Source of the DNA: Micrasema longulum
Lineage: Eukaryota > Arthropoda > Insecta > Trichoptera > Brachycentridae
Assembly: GCA_022494885.1 (NCBI GenBank)
Contig: JAGVSM010003945.1
Coordinates: 1-64,000, forward strand
DNA: 64,000 nt
Reading direction: 5' to 3'
Under the pieces are notes generated by a model. It had not been told where the DNA came from, did no database searches, and worked only from the letters and a program-made list of their open reading frames with translations. Shown here one piece after another: positions 42,467 through 52,374 of this stretch (position 1 is its first letter; each line of letters opens with the position of its first letter). The position numbers and the translations under genes are program-made.

Positions 42467-44959
42467 CTAGTCTGTACTATTTTCCTGCTGGGCGCGTTGT
42501 TCCTCTTCCTTCATTAGTACGGCGATCTTCACCGCTGGTCTGGTGTAGGTGCCGTTGGTGGTCCGCACCTCGACGACTCGTACTTGTCCGTCAGCTGCTG
42601 GTTCTGCACGGGTGACTCTGCCGCGAGGCCAAGAATTCCGCGGCAGATTTGGGTCCATGATGAGCGCGAGGTCCCCGACCTGTATTGGAGGCGCGGGCTC
42701 GCGCCATCTCTTCCTGTGCGCCAAGGTGGGAAGATACTCCCTCAGCCATCGGCGCCAAAACATGTCGGCCATTTTCTGGGCGATCCTCCATTGCTTATGA
42801 AGGCAGGCCCCTTCTTCCCTTTTGTTATAATATGCCAGAGTTGGCTGTGTGTTGGCTGACCCGAGCAAGAAGTGGTTCGGGGTCAGCGGTGCTTCGTCGT
42901 TGGGCTTGGTTGACACATGCGTGAGCGGGTGGTTGTTCACGGTGTACTCTGCTTCAGCCAATATGGTTTTGAGGGTCTCCTCTCTTGGAGCCTGCTCGTT
43001 GAGGGTTGCGTGGAGGGCTCGTTTTACAGATCTCACGAGTCTTTCCCACGCTCCCCCCATATGAGGTGATGAGGGCGGAATGAATTTCCACTCAATTTTG
43101 CGAACTGTAAGTTCGGCGAGCATTCTGGGGTCCGCCCGGAGCTCGTCTACGGCCTGTTTCAGCTCTTTGTCCGCTCCCCTGAAGTTGGTAGCGTTGTCCG
43201 AGTATAACGCGTGTGGGCAGCCTCTGCGGGCGGCCATCCTTCTTATGGCCAGTATGGCGGAGTCGCTTTCGAGGGACGACGCTAGCTCCAGGTGGATCGC
43301 GCGTGTGGTGAGGCAGGTGAACAGTGCCCCATAGCGCTTTTCTTTTCTTCGGCCGTTGGTGATCATCATCGGTCCGAAGAAGTCAAGCCCGCAGTGCGTG
43401 AACGGCGGCGTCCTGAAGGCCAGTCGGGCCTCAGGCAGTTGCCCCATCAGCGGGGGTTGGGGCCAGCTGCGCAGCATTTTACACAGCGGGCACCATCGTG
43501 TTATCTTCCTCACAGCCCCGCGGAGTCGCAGGATGAGGTAGCTGGCTCTCAGGTCGGCGATCGTCCTCTCGACTCCCGGGTGGCCACCCTTCCGGTGGCT
43601 GTGCGTGATCAGCAGCCGGGTGTATGGGCAGGTCCCGTCCATGATAGGCGGCGCGCTGCAGTCCTCTGCGAAGCTGTGTGCCGCTTGGATGCGCGTTCCC
43701 ATCCGGATGACTCCCTCTTCGTCTAAGAAGGGTGCCGCTGCATGGAGGCGGCTGTGCGGCGGGATAGGCGCCTTTCGTCTCAGGAGCTCCAGCTCTTCTC
43801 CGAAAGCCGTCTCCTGGGACCGCTTCAGCAGCATGATTTCTGCGGCCCGTGTTTCTGAGGCGTGAAGTTCACAGGTCCCCCCTGGGGACGGTAGGGACTC
43901 GTGGCGGCGGCATCGTGCGATGAATCGCAGCACCCATGCCGTCGCCCTGACGAGTCGGGTCCACGACGAGAAGCGCTGCACCTGGGGTAGGGCCTCCGTC
44001 CGTCTGATGTGGCCCACGAAGGGGCGGGGTTGTTTCCGCTCCAGCGTCTTCTCGTCCGGTTGTTGTAGTAACTTCTTCTCTTTCGGCCAGTCGGCTTCCC
44101 CTTTTCTCAGGAAGCCGGGGCCTCCGAACCATAGTCCCGACCTCGCAAGGTCGGGTGGGCCCTTGTCGCGGGTCCCTATGTCGGCTGGGTTGTCCTTGGT
44201 GGGGACCCATTTCCAGTCCCGTACGCCTGTGAGCTCGTCAATCTCGCCCAGCCTGTTTGCGACGAACGTGCTGTACCGCAGTGGGTCGGTTCGCAGCCAA
44301 CACAGGACCGTGCTCGAGTCCGTCCAGAACACGGTTTGGGTGATGAGAGCTCGACTCTCTTTTTTTATGGTGGCGGCCATCCTTGCCGCTAGTAGCGCTG
44401 CCTGGAGTTCTAGTCTAGGCACTGACAGAGGCTTTAGGGGGGCCACCTTGCACTTCGCCATTGCGGAACTTGTGGTATCGGCCCCCACAAAGTATGCCAC
44501 TGTGCAGCATGCCTGCTCTGACGCGTCGCAGAACACGTGCAGTGTCACGGGTTCTTTCTGCCCTTGCAGAGAGCATCTCGGTATTGTACAGCCGTTCGCT
44601 GCCAGCAGGTCGCGCCATTCCAACCACTTTTCGGCGTGGTCCGGTTGCAGCGGTTGGTCCCAACCTGTGTTTGTCCTCCAGATGGCTTGCAGCAATATCT
44701 TCGCCCGTATCGTGAGGCACGCAATGAAGCCTACTGGGTCTAAGATACTCATGGCGGCGCTCAACATGCCGCGCTTGGTGGGTCGCTCCGGGATGGCTGC
44801 ACTTTCGGCTCCGTGCCGAAATATAAATAGGTCGCTCTTGGGATCCCATACGATCCCGAGGACCCGCTCCGTCATTACTTCTTCCCCTATGGAGACTGCT
44901 GTATTGGCCCGGTCGTCGGCCTTTACTTCTTCAGGACATCTGGTTTGTTTGAAGCCCAC
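42467..44959 (-). pseudogene. pol: BEL pol, downstream part: RT end, RNase H, integrase
   Basis: This open frame of 830 codons begins in the RT thumb region, just past a frameshift. RNase H-like: FCDAS (D145), LELQAALLA (E184), TDSSTVLCW (D214), NPADIGTR (D260). Integrase zinc-binding: H453, H455/H460, C490, C493. Catalytic core: GLDFFGP (D526), YSDNATNF (D588), GGAWERLV (E639), giving the DDE triad. A C-terminal domain (RRWLREYLP, VGDLALI, about 730-815) is usual in BEL pol. All readable catalytic residues are present. The first codon in this frame is a GTG inside pol, so it is not an independent gene. The stop lies 14 bases before the 3' LTR. Confidence 0.9.
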
Positions 44960-47094
44960 CCGGTGAGCCGGAACCCGCCATTGCCGAGGACGAGGGTAAC
45001 ATCTCGTACCAGGCTTGCAGCTGTTTCTTCGCTGTCTGTGGCGTCTAGGTAGTCATCCATGTACATATTGTGCTCGATCGCCTCTGCTGCGGCGGGAAAT
45101 TCTTTCGCGTGTGCTCGTGCGACTGTGTTTCGCACGAATTGCGCGCTGCTGGGTGAGCACTTCGCTCCAAACATCATGGACGCGAAGACAAACGTGTCGG
45201 GCTCCTGCCCGTCCTGCGTCCGCCATAGGAACCGCTGCGATTGCTGGTCGGCGTCCCGGATTCTTATCCGCAGGAACATCTCCCGTATGTCGGCCGCGAT
45301 GGCTACTCGTCCCTCTCTGAAGCGGATCACGTTTCCGAGGAGGGATGAAAGCAGGTCAGGTCCCGTCAGTAGATGGTCGTTCAACGCCGTCCTCTGGAAC
45401 TGGGCGGCGGCGTCGAACACGACCCTTATCTTGCCAGGCTTGTTGGGGTTTGTCACCGCGAAGTGGGGCAGGTACCAGTTGCGCGAATGGTGGGCGTCTA
45501 CCTCCTCGCGGCTTAGTTTGACGGCGTATCCCTTTTCAATGTAGTCCGCCATCTTGGCGCGATATGCGATCGCCAGTATCGGATCCTTCCGTAGTTTATT
45601 TTCCAGGGAGTGCAGCCGCTTCATGGCTGCTTGCCGGTTGCAGGGCAAAGAATCCCCGTCTTTCGCCCACAGTAAACCGGTCTCCCATCGTCCGGATGGT
45701 AGTTGTGTGGTTGAGCTGCTCATGAGCTCCGCCGCTCGCACATCTGCGGCGCGGCAACGTTCCAGGGTGGTTACACCTAGCGAGTCAACGGCGAAGCTCT
45801 TCTTTACCAGTTCCGCTAAGTCCCTTTCACCCTGGCCGTCTGGGGGTAATTCAAAGGCGGGGTGCACAGCCCCGCCGTAGGTGACGGCTCCTAGGGCCGT
45901 CTCGATGGTTAGCCGCCCGTCCTCTTGTAGGACTGGCGGGCCTGTAGAGACCATTAGGGTGGCGTAATCAAGACCGATTAACATCTTCGGCTTGATGCCT
46001 GGCCCGTGTGTCTTGGTGCTCTTTCGGTTGCGGTGCGGCAGATCCATGACCCGCACCGTCTGTGCCTGGACACCAAATTCTTTGTTTCCTTTAACGAGGA
46101 TTACGGATACACGCTGTGATTGTAGCGTGTCCGTGTTCCCACTGGCACCGATGAGTCTCAACTCCTCGCAGGCCCCGGTGGCGCCCACTGCACGGGCGAC
46201 ATCCTCCTCGAGGAGAGTTACCGATGAACCCTCGTCTAGTAGTGCGTGGATCTCCATTGACCCACGCGGGCCCTTCAAGGTTACTGGCACTACCTTGAAG
46301 GTCACTGGGACTTCCGTTCGCATTGTCAATAAGACTTGCTCGTTCGGCGTACTGTCCACTCTCTCGCGGTGTAGCGACCGATGATGCCGCCCGTGGCACT
46401 CGTCGCACTTCGCCGCTTCACAGGTGGTCGTTTTGTGTCCCGGTTCCAGGCATCCGTAGCACACGAACTTGGCACGCACAAGTGTCCACCTCTCCTCTAC
46501 CGTTTTCCGGAGAAACTTCCGGCATTGTCCGAATGCGTGTCCACTCATGTCGCAGAACGGGCATTTTTTGTCCTGAGTGAGAAACACGTGCCTTTCTTGG
46601 GTACGCCTTTTCTCCACTCGGGCGGGTTCCGTGCTGATCCCGATGCAACCCGCATTCGGTATTGCACCGGTCAGTCTCGCTAGCCACAGTGCCAGATCCC
46701 TGGGGGTAGCTTTTCTCACGGTATCCGCTCGTGACATAATCCACATCATCCTCTCGACTCGTGGCAGCTTCTGTGTCATCTCGGACAGAAGCTTCGGGGA
46801 GGAGAGGTGGCTTCCATCGAGGCCCTCTACGGTCGATACGACGTTTCTTATCGCGACCGCGTAGTCCGTCAGGGCCTCCAGGGATGCGTTGTCGGCCAGT
46901 TTAGGGAGTTTTCTTATCCGCTCAAGTACTCTGTCCACGACGATCTCCGGGTGTCCAAAGGCGGCCTCTAACATCTTCACAATGTCCGGCACATTTCGGG
47001 GATCTACCAGCAAAGACGACACTGTGGCCTTGGCCCGTCCTGTGAGGGCTCGTTGCAGACGGAGAATGTTCTCCGCGTTTGTAAGGGAGCACAT
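44923..47094 (-). pseudogene. pol: BEL gag end, zinc knuckles, protease and RT (upstream part)
   Basis: This open frame of 723 codons continues gag in the same frame after the amber stop at 47119. About residues 1-140 form the conserved BEL gag domain (RLQRALTGRAK, LLSEMTQKLP). CCHC knuckles lie at C178-C191 and C212-C225. Protease: LLDEGSS with D287; a DEG rather than DSG box is also seen in other insect BEL elements. RT: KIRVVFDAAA (555-564), IAADIREMFL with D602, FGAKCSP and YMDDYLD (678-684). The frame stops at 44923, and the RT continues in the -1 frame of 42467-44959, consistent with loss of one base near 44925-44940. Confidence 0.9.
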
Positions 47095-47118
47095 CTGTGT
47101 CGATTGATCAAATTGCGC

Positions 47119-48633
47119 CTAAAATATTCGCCATTCTAGCGGGTCGCCGGAGAATTGCGGTAGATCCCTAGCGCCGATTTGCCTCGCCATGAACGTGTGC
47201 CACTCCGGCGGCTGTCTGTATTTCGTCACAGGCTCGCCGGTGGCACCCGGCGGCATGTATTCCGTGGGTAGCCCCTCTTGTACCCACGCGCTCACCGGGT
47301 CACGAAACTCGTAGCCCCCCAGTGGTATAGTACGTGCCGCTACGGGCTCGCCTGGCCCGGCGGCGTAGCGTACGTCGGCGTCCTCCCTTCGGCTGTGTGC
47401 GGGTGGCGCCTCATTGTCCCGATGCCGCTCATTGTAGCGGCCTTGTAAATGTGCGTTTGTCGCTCCGGCGTAGGCCGGCTCAGCGGCGTAGGCCGGCTCA
47501 GCGGCGTAGGCCGGCTCAGCGGCGTAGCGTGTGTTGGCGGGCTCCTTCATCCTGGAGTCCGTCTCTGCGACCGGGTGCCTCCGTGGCACCCCGTCTCTCA
47601 CCCGGCCGCTGTCGTAGTGGCTCGGCGGAAATGTGTACGCCGCTCCGGTGTCCTCCGGATCAGCGGCGTAGCGTGTGATGGCGGCCTCCTTCGTCCTGGA
47701 GTCCGCCTCTGCGACCGGGTGCCTCCGTGGCACCCCGTCTCTCACCCGGCCGCTGTCGTAGTGGCTCGGCGGAAGTGTGTACGCCGCTCCGGTGTCCTCC
47801 GGATCAGCGGCGTAGCGTGCGGTGGCGGCCTCCCTTGCTCTGAAGGCTGCTTCCGTGTCGGCGACAGGGCGCTTCCATGCGGCCCCGCCTCTCACCCGGC
47901 CGCTGTCGTAGTGGCTCGGTGGATGGATGTACGCCGCTCCGGTGTCCTCCGGATCAGCGGCGTAGCGTGTGGTGTGGCGTGCGGCGGCGGCCTCCCTTGT
48001 GCTGAAGGCTGCTTCCGCGTCGGTGACAGGGCGCTTCCAAGCGGCCCCTTCTCTCGCCCGGCTGCTGTCGTAGTGGCTCGGCTGCTGGATGTACGCCGCT
48101 CCGGTATCCTCCGGATCAGCGGCGTAGCGTGCGGCGTGGCGTGCGGTGGCAGCCTCCCTCGTACTGAGGGCTGCGTCGGTCCTAGACGCGTCTGACGTCA
48201 GCGGCAGCGGCTTGTGAGCCGGTTCCGACGTCCCGTGCGATGTGAGGTCCCTCTCGATGGTGGGCGTGAGGGGGGTTGCCATGTCTCGTCTGGCGTCCTC
48301 TCTCGCGTTGGCGGCCTTCAGCGCGGCGATGATCTCGTTGAGGCTGCTCACCTGCCTCTCGTGATGCGCCTCGCGTTCCTCCCTCTGTCGGCGAAATGTC
48401 GCCGATGAGATGGACCGCTCCGAGGGTGCGGATCCCTCGTCCGAGTCCTTTTGTTCCTCCAGAAGTCCTTGATGAGGCTCCTCCTGGCAGTCGTGTGAAG
48501 GCCCTGGCTGGGGCTCCTCCTGATGTGCTCGTACAGACCCCGGTTGGGGCTCCTGAAGCTCCTCTTCGTGCTCCGTGCCGGCGTCTCGACGCGTTCCCGA
48601 ACGCGTCGACACAGGCGATCTGTTGACCGGCAT
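47119..48633 (-). pseudogene. gag: BEL gag N-terminal part with tandem repeats, amber-stopped
   Basis: The first ATG is at 48633, 62 bases inside the 5' LTR, giving 504 codons; the open frame extends to a GTG at 48663. Residues are rich in E, R, A and P, with a coiled-coil-like REEREAHHERQVSSLNEIIA region. Four repeats of 48-54 residues are keyed by YAADPEDTGAAY and PPSHYDSGRVR (gtacgcc words at 48091, 47929, 47779, 47635). They are followed by three YAAEPA hexamers (about 47475-47528). The frame ends LPQFSGDPLEWRIF then TAG. SGDPLEW is the start of the conserved BEL gag core, and the same frame continues the core after the stop. The stop therefore interrupts gag in its conserved domain. Confidence 0.9.
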
Positions 48634-48678
48634 GCTGTAGGTGTGTTGTAGACTGGAGACCACTGGCGACGATCCTTA

Positions 48679-48692
48679 GCTCCGAAGGACCA
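48679..48692 (-). other. Primer binding site candidate
   Basis: Two bases inside the 5' LTR the minus strand reads TGGTCCTTCGGAGC. The TGG start fits a tRNA 3' CCA end. The matching tRNA cannot be named without a tRNA set from this species. Confidence 0.7.
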
Positions 48693-48694
48693 AA

Positions 48695-49411
48695 TGTAAC
48701 GTACGCGTTACCACGATGACAGTTTCGCCGGTTCGTCACCCGCGTCTGCCGCAGTCAAGCTTCCCGGCGTAAGTGGGAAGCCGCCCTCCCAGACAGAGCC
48801 AAAGACAAAGTCGGAAGGTAGGAGCACAGCTGCGCCGACCGCAAGTCAACCTCAATAGCCCTGAAAGGGACTTTCCACCCGGTCCAAGTGGTGCAGAGAG
48901 GCGAAGGCAGTCAGCAGGCAGAGCGGAGCGAAGAGCGAAGTGCAGGAAGGCGAACAGGACGGAGAACGGAATAAAACACGTGTGAACTGTTCAGAGTTAG
49001 GAACTCAACTGATTTAATATCTCCAATTGACCGCCTTATAAAGCGGTGCGCGTCGGGCTCCGTGAGTCGGCCATCCCACCCGCGCCGGCTGCCTCGGAGT
49101 GGTGGGGGTAATCTTTCCCCGCCACTCGCTACATGCCGCCGGTCGCAGGTGGCGTAAATACGGGCGCTCAATGCCCGTACGGGCCATTTCGTCGGCAGCC
49201 GCGACGCGCACAACATGACATTTACATAATATATTTTTGTACATTTTATTCATTTTAACCTAGCTATTTTTCCCCGGTAATACTGAGGCCAGGCTCGAAA
49301 GTGACCATTTTATCTTTATTGAGAGCCCAGCCATCAGTTCTATACATTTACCGGGGATCCTTTCTAATTAATGTATTATTTTAATTTATTCGATTTTACG
49401 CGTCCGGAACA
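48695..49411 (-). repeat. BEL 5' LTR (717 bp)
   Basis: Same ends as the other LTR. Over the first ~315 plus-strand bases it differs from the 3' LTR at only three positions, and the last ~115 bases are the same. Between about 49015 and 49300 it differs by many substitutions and several indels. Confidence 0.95.
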
Positions 49412-49416
49412 ATTGT
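49412..49416. repeat. Target site duplication, right (ATTGT)
   Basis: Exact repeat of 41743-41747, confirming that the two LTRs belong to one insertion event. Confidence 0.9.
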
Positions 49417-49510
49417 TGTTGTTTTGTTATATAAATATGATATAATTATAGCTGTTGGTTATCCAAATAAATAAAATAAAAAATAAAATAAATAAAAATA
49501 AAATATATCA
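49412..49510 (+). repeat. LINE 3' end, right part after BEL insertion
   Basis: TTGTTATATAAATATGATAT, AATTATAGCTGTTGGTTATC and CAAATAAATAAAATAAAA form the 3' terminus of the LINE whose coding tail is at 41135-41620. The same terminus occurs alone at 11565-11650 (inverse). Confidence 0.7.
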
Positions 49511-49790
49511 GTAGATATATAATTTTACAAAAAATCAGTTTAAAATGATTTCATGTAAAAGTAAACTTATTTAATTCCCAAAATAAATCAATTTTCCATA
49601 CATTCCTACCACAAAAATATGTAGATATTTATTTTTTGTGAAAATTCGTGAATTTAGAACATTTTATCAATAATTTTTCTAAATGTACATTGTTGATTTT
49701 AAGTACATGTGTAGGGATTTTATATATCTATAAAATGTAATTTTTATTTAATTTAAAATCGTAATAGTTTTATTAGTTAACATGAAAAAA
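49510..49790. other. AT-rich DNA, nothing recognised
   Basis: No gene or repeat family recognised. Confidence 0.35.
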
Positions 49791-49794
49791 CCTT

Positions 49795-50250
49795 CTCCTG
49801 AAAAATTTACATTTTGTAGATATTTCGCTTTGTTAAAACGGTCTTAATTTTGAAAAGAATGAGATATTCGTGTTATCGGGTCCAGTAAGGTCAGTTATAT
49901 ATTCTGCTAAAAAAAATAGAATCCGCTTTCATACAAGAAAACTGTTATAATCACCTTCTGAAAATGGTGTCTATCACAAAAACGGCATTTCTCAATTTGC
50001 AGAAAAACACACACGGCACTAAAAAATCTTACGGTACTTTAAAAATAATTTATCCCCGTTAAAAACGTGATTATATATTTGTATCTCATATAAAAAAATT
50101 ATGTATTCATATTTTATCATTCGTCAAAAGTCTAAAACATTCCAACTATTGTGTAGATTTGATTATTCACTCTTTTCACAAATGTGCAAAAATCTCAGTT
50201 TAATTTTTTTATGACTGGCTGCTTTCTGCATAACTACGTTAAATTAGCCT
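49795..50250 (-). repeat. Interspersed repeat R6, copy 2
   Basis: In inverse it contains AACGTAGTTATGCAGAAAGC with AGCCAGTCATAA, and GACCGTTTTAACAAAGCGAA, matching 40235-40305. The copies lie in opposite orientations on either side of the LINE and BEL block. Confidence 0.5.
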
Positions 50251-50599
50251 TACCATTACAAGAGCAACCTGACAAAAAGACTTGACTTATTAGCTCCATA
50301 TGTTTCAATGTATATTTATTCGATAATGTTTAGTTATCACTGTTAAAATAAAATAGGCAAATAATTTACCTAACTAACTTTTCCCTAATACCATGCGAAG
50401 CCGCGGGTAAAAGCTAGTATTATATATAAATGTATCTGTGTATATTGCTCGAACGATTTTATGAAATAAGGTATTCCAGAAATACATATTAAAATGTACT
50501 TATGGGATTGAGGGAAAATGGGGAGTGAATGGGATTAAATTGATTAGACACGATCAATACGCTGATGGATTACAAAACTTTTAAAAAGTGTTAAAATTC

Positions 50600-50830
50600 T
50601 TTCTGGTAGCCACTAGATCTGTATGTTCGACAGGACGTAAAACGGGGACATGGATATTAGCGAGAAGCACCATTGGGTATTCATAGAGAGGGGGAAGGGA
50701 CAAGACCGCAGGATGTGTTCAGAAGATTGATTAGGATATCCGCAGCAGTACGAAGGGGCCTTTAGCACCCTCGGCAACAAATATTGATCCGCCAAGATTG
50801 ATTTTAGTGCACAATTAACCATGTTCCCTG
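50600..50830 (-). pseudogene. LINE C-terminal cysteine-motif relic
   Basis: The minus strand encodes LLPRVLKAPSYCCGYPNQSS then EHILRSCPFPLSMNTQWCFS. The C..CG..NQ..EHIL..CP arrangement is the zinc-knuckle-like end of Jockey/R1 LINE proteins. A related fragment is at 3655-3800 (+). Confidence 0.6.
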
Positions 50831-50899
50831 CACTTGCACTCCTTTTAATATGTTTCGTAGTATTTTCATTCTCAGTAAACACTACTTCCCGGATGCACA

Positions 50900-51280
50900 A
50901 ATTCTACCCGATGTAGAAAATATGATTATGAAATCATTTACAGAATCATATTTCCACTATGCCTTAGTGATAAATGTAATAATGATTTTTTTTAAACTGC
51001 GAGTCATGTTCTTATATCACATGATATTTTATATTAACATGATACCTAAATAGCATCATCGTGTTATATCATTTGCATTCCTTATCAATTTGTGCAAACT
51101 ATTTGAATAACGAAAGACGATACGTTACACTCGGTATTTGATCTTTGCTTCTTATACTTATAAATAAATATGAATTTTATTATTGTGACCATTAACCGTA
51201 TTATGAAATAAGAGCTCTTAATTTGTATTTGCAATTGCACACTCACAAGAATCATATTATACGGAATTCAACACAGACAA
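50900..51280. other. AT-rich DNA, nothing recognised
   Basis: No gene or repeat family recognised. Confidence 0.35.
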
Positions 51281-51327
51281 AAATATTTGTTTATAAATTT
51301 GTATATACCACTTAATTTTATTTTTTT

Positions 51328-51384
51328 TAAATTACACTTCGACCGGTTTCGAGGTTACTACCTCATCGTCAGGAATTTAACTAA
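51328..51384 (-). ncRNA. Hammerhead-like ribozyme motif, copy A
   Basis: Minus strand: TTAGTTA, AA, TTC, then CTGACGA, one extra T, helix II GAGG/CCTC with loop TAGTAA, then GAAACCGGTC and GAA. TTC pairs with GAA, and TTAGTTA pairs with the downstream TAATTTA except for one mismatch, giving a two-part helix I. ACCGGT is self-complementary and leaves no loop for helix III. Known hammerheads in Penelope-like elements have such short helix III. The extra base after CUGACGA departs from the canonical core. Confidence 0.6.
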
Positions 51385-51533
51385 CTTATAATTACACGCG
51401 TTGCTATTTATATAATAAAATATTGTATGAAAGAGACAGAAAATTGAAAGAAAGAGAGAAAAAGAAGATAAAATAAATCATAACGGGAATAGTTTTAAAA
51501 GAGGACTCGAAGTTAAATTTAATTGATTATTTA

Positions 51534-52050
51534 TTATTTGAAGTTTTGATTAATGGCTTTACTAATTTCTAATCGTTCTAAATTATCTAAACGAAAACCA
51601 TTTTTATTGACATGCAAAATTTCTACACACGTTTCTTGATTAAATTTATGGTTTTCGGATATAAGATGATTTGCGAATTCTGAAAAATTATTATTACTCA
51701 GACATCTTATATGTTCTTTGATTCTAACTTTAAATTTACGTGAAGTTTTTCCAATATAGAAATTCGGGCAATTTAAACAATTTAGTTTATAAACTCCCGA
51801 ATGATTTAATTTATCATCCTTATCTTTACGATTTGTTAATATTTTACCTATGTTATTATAAGTATAAAAAGCTGGCCTAATATTGTTAGGTAAAATTTGT
51901 GCTATATTATTAGAAAATGAATTAATGTACAAAATTCTACGCCAGTTCTCATTTTTATTGGAAATATTTTGGGAACTGTATAAGTATTTTTTCCTATAGT
52001 TTAATTTAAGTTTTTTATTCAAAATATTGTCAATTAAATTTAGTTCATAG
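51534..52050 (-). pseudogene. Penelope-like C-terminal GIY-YIG endonuclease fragment
   Basis: The open frame runs from 52112, but codons before about 52050 are antisense of the inverted arm, so the genuine part starts near YELNLIDN. Key points (numbered from 52112): GVY at 106-108, the C112-x2-C115 pair, YIG at 119-121, KVRIKEH with R130 and H134, H149 and H155, and NLERLEI with E179/E182 near the end. These are the GIY, YIG, Arg and Glu landmarks of the nuclease that follows the RT in Penelope-like elements, with the Cys/His residues typical of that lineage. The reverse transcriptase is missing, so it is a truncated remnant with an intact domain frame. Confidence 0.85.
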
Positions 52051-52280
52051 CCTGTCAATAAAAATGGTTTTCGTTTAGATAATTTAGAACGATTAGAAAT
52101 TAGTAAAGCCATTAATCAAAAACTTCAAATAATAAATAATCAATTAAATTTAACTTCGAGTCCTCTTTAAAACTATTCCCGTTATGATTTATTTTATCTT
52201 CTTTCTCTCTCTTTCTTTAAATTTTCCGTCTCTTTCATACAATATTTTATTATATAAATAGCAACGCGTGTAATTATAAG

Positions 52281-52337
52281 TTAGTTAAATTCCTGACGAT
52301 GAGGTAGTAACCTCGAAACCGGTCGAAGTGTAATTAA
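52281..52337 (+). ncRNA. Hammerhead-like ribozyme motif, copy B
   Basis: Plus strand, same core as copy A: CTGACGA at 52293, helix II GAGG-TAGTAA-CCTC, GAAACCGGTC at 52314-52323. Helix I: TTC/GAA next to the core, an internal loop AA/GTG, then TTAGTTA (52281) with TAATTAA (52331), seven pairs including one G-U. The predicted cleavage is after C52323. Confidence 0.65.
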
Positions 52338-52374
52338 AAAAATTAAGTGGTTTATACAAATTTATAAACAAATA

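Larger units (their letters stand above)
41748..49411 (-). mobile_element. BEL/Pao LTR retrotransposon, complete but disabled
   Basis: Two LTRs (41748-42452 and 48695-49411) with TG...CA ends enclose a 6.2-kb internal region. On the minus strand this has PBS, gag, zinc knuckles, protease, reverse transcriptase, RNase H, integrase, C-terminal domain and a G-rich tract before the 3' LTR. A 5-bp ATTGT duplication flanks it. Protease before RT, RNase H before integrase, a gag core with SGDPLEW, and a YMDDYLD-type RT box are BEL/Pao features. An in-frame amber stop in gag and a single-base frameshift in RT make this copy non-autonomous. It is far more GC-rich than its surroundings. Confidence 0.95.
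51284..52374. mobile_element. Penelope-like element: GIY-YIG fragment between inverted terminal repeats
   Basis: Two ~325-bp arms (51284-51612 and 52053-52374) are inverted copies of each other, well over 90 percent alike by eye. Each consists of the last ~26 codons of the GIY-YIG protein, a 3' UTR, a hammerhead-like motif and a TAAGTGGT...ACAAATTTATAAACAAATA tail, here written in parts. The left copy (minus strand) also keeps about 145 more codons of coding sequence up to 52050. It is therefore two 5'-truncated Penelope-like 3' ends joined head to head. RT sequence is absent. Confidence 0.85.

Noticed and set aside
42070..46864. Many plus-strand open frames of 60-348 codons opposite BEL pol, including 43920-44966
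   Set aside because: They are antisense shadows of a GC-rich coding region; none has a recognisable domain, while the minus frame carries all BEL motifs.
47449..48195. A 248-codon plus-strand open frame rich in C, G, V and R
   Set aside because: It is antisense of the in-frame gag tandem repeats, which forces periodic openness on the other strand.
50393..50417. Helitron 3' terminus (GCGAAGCCGCGGGTAAAAGC then TAGT)
   Set aside because: CTAG|T preceded by a GC-rich stem fits a common arthropod Helitron end, but no 5' TC end or other copy is visible here to confirm it.
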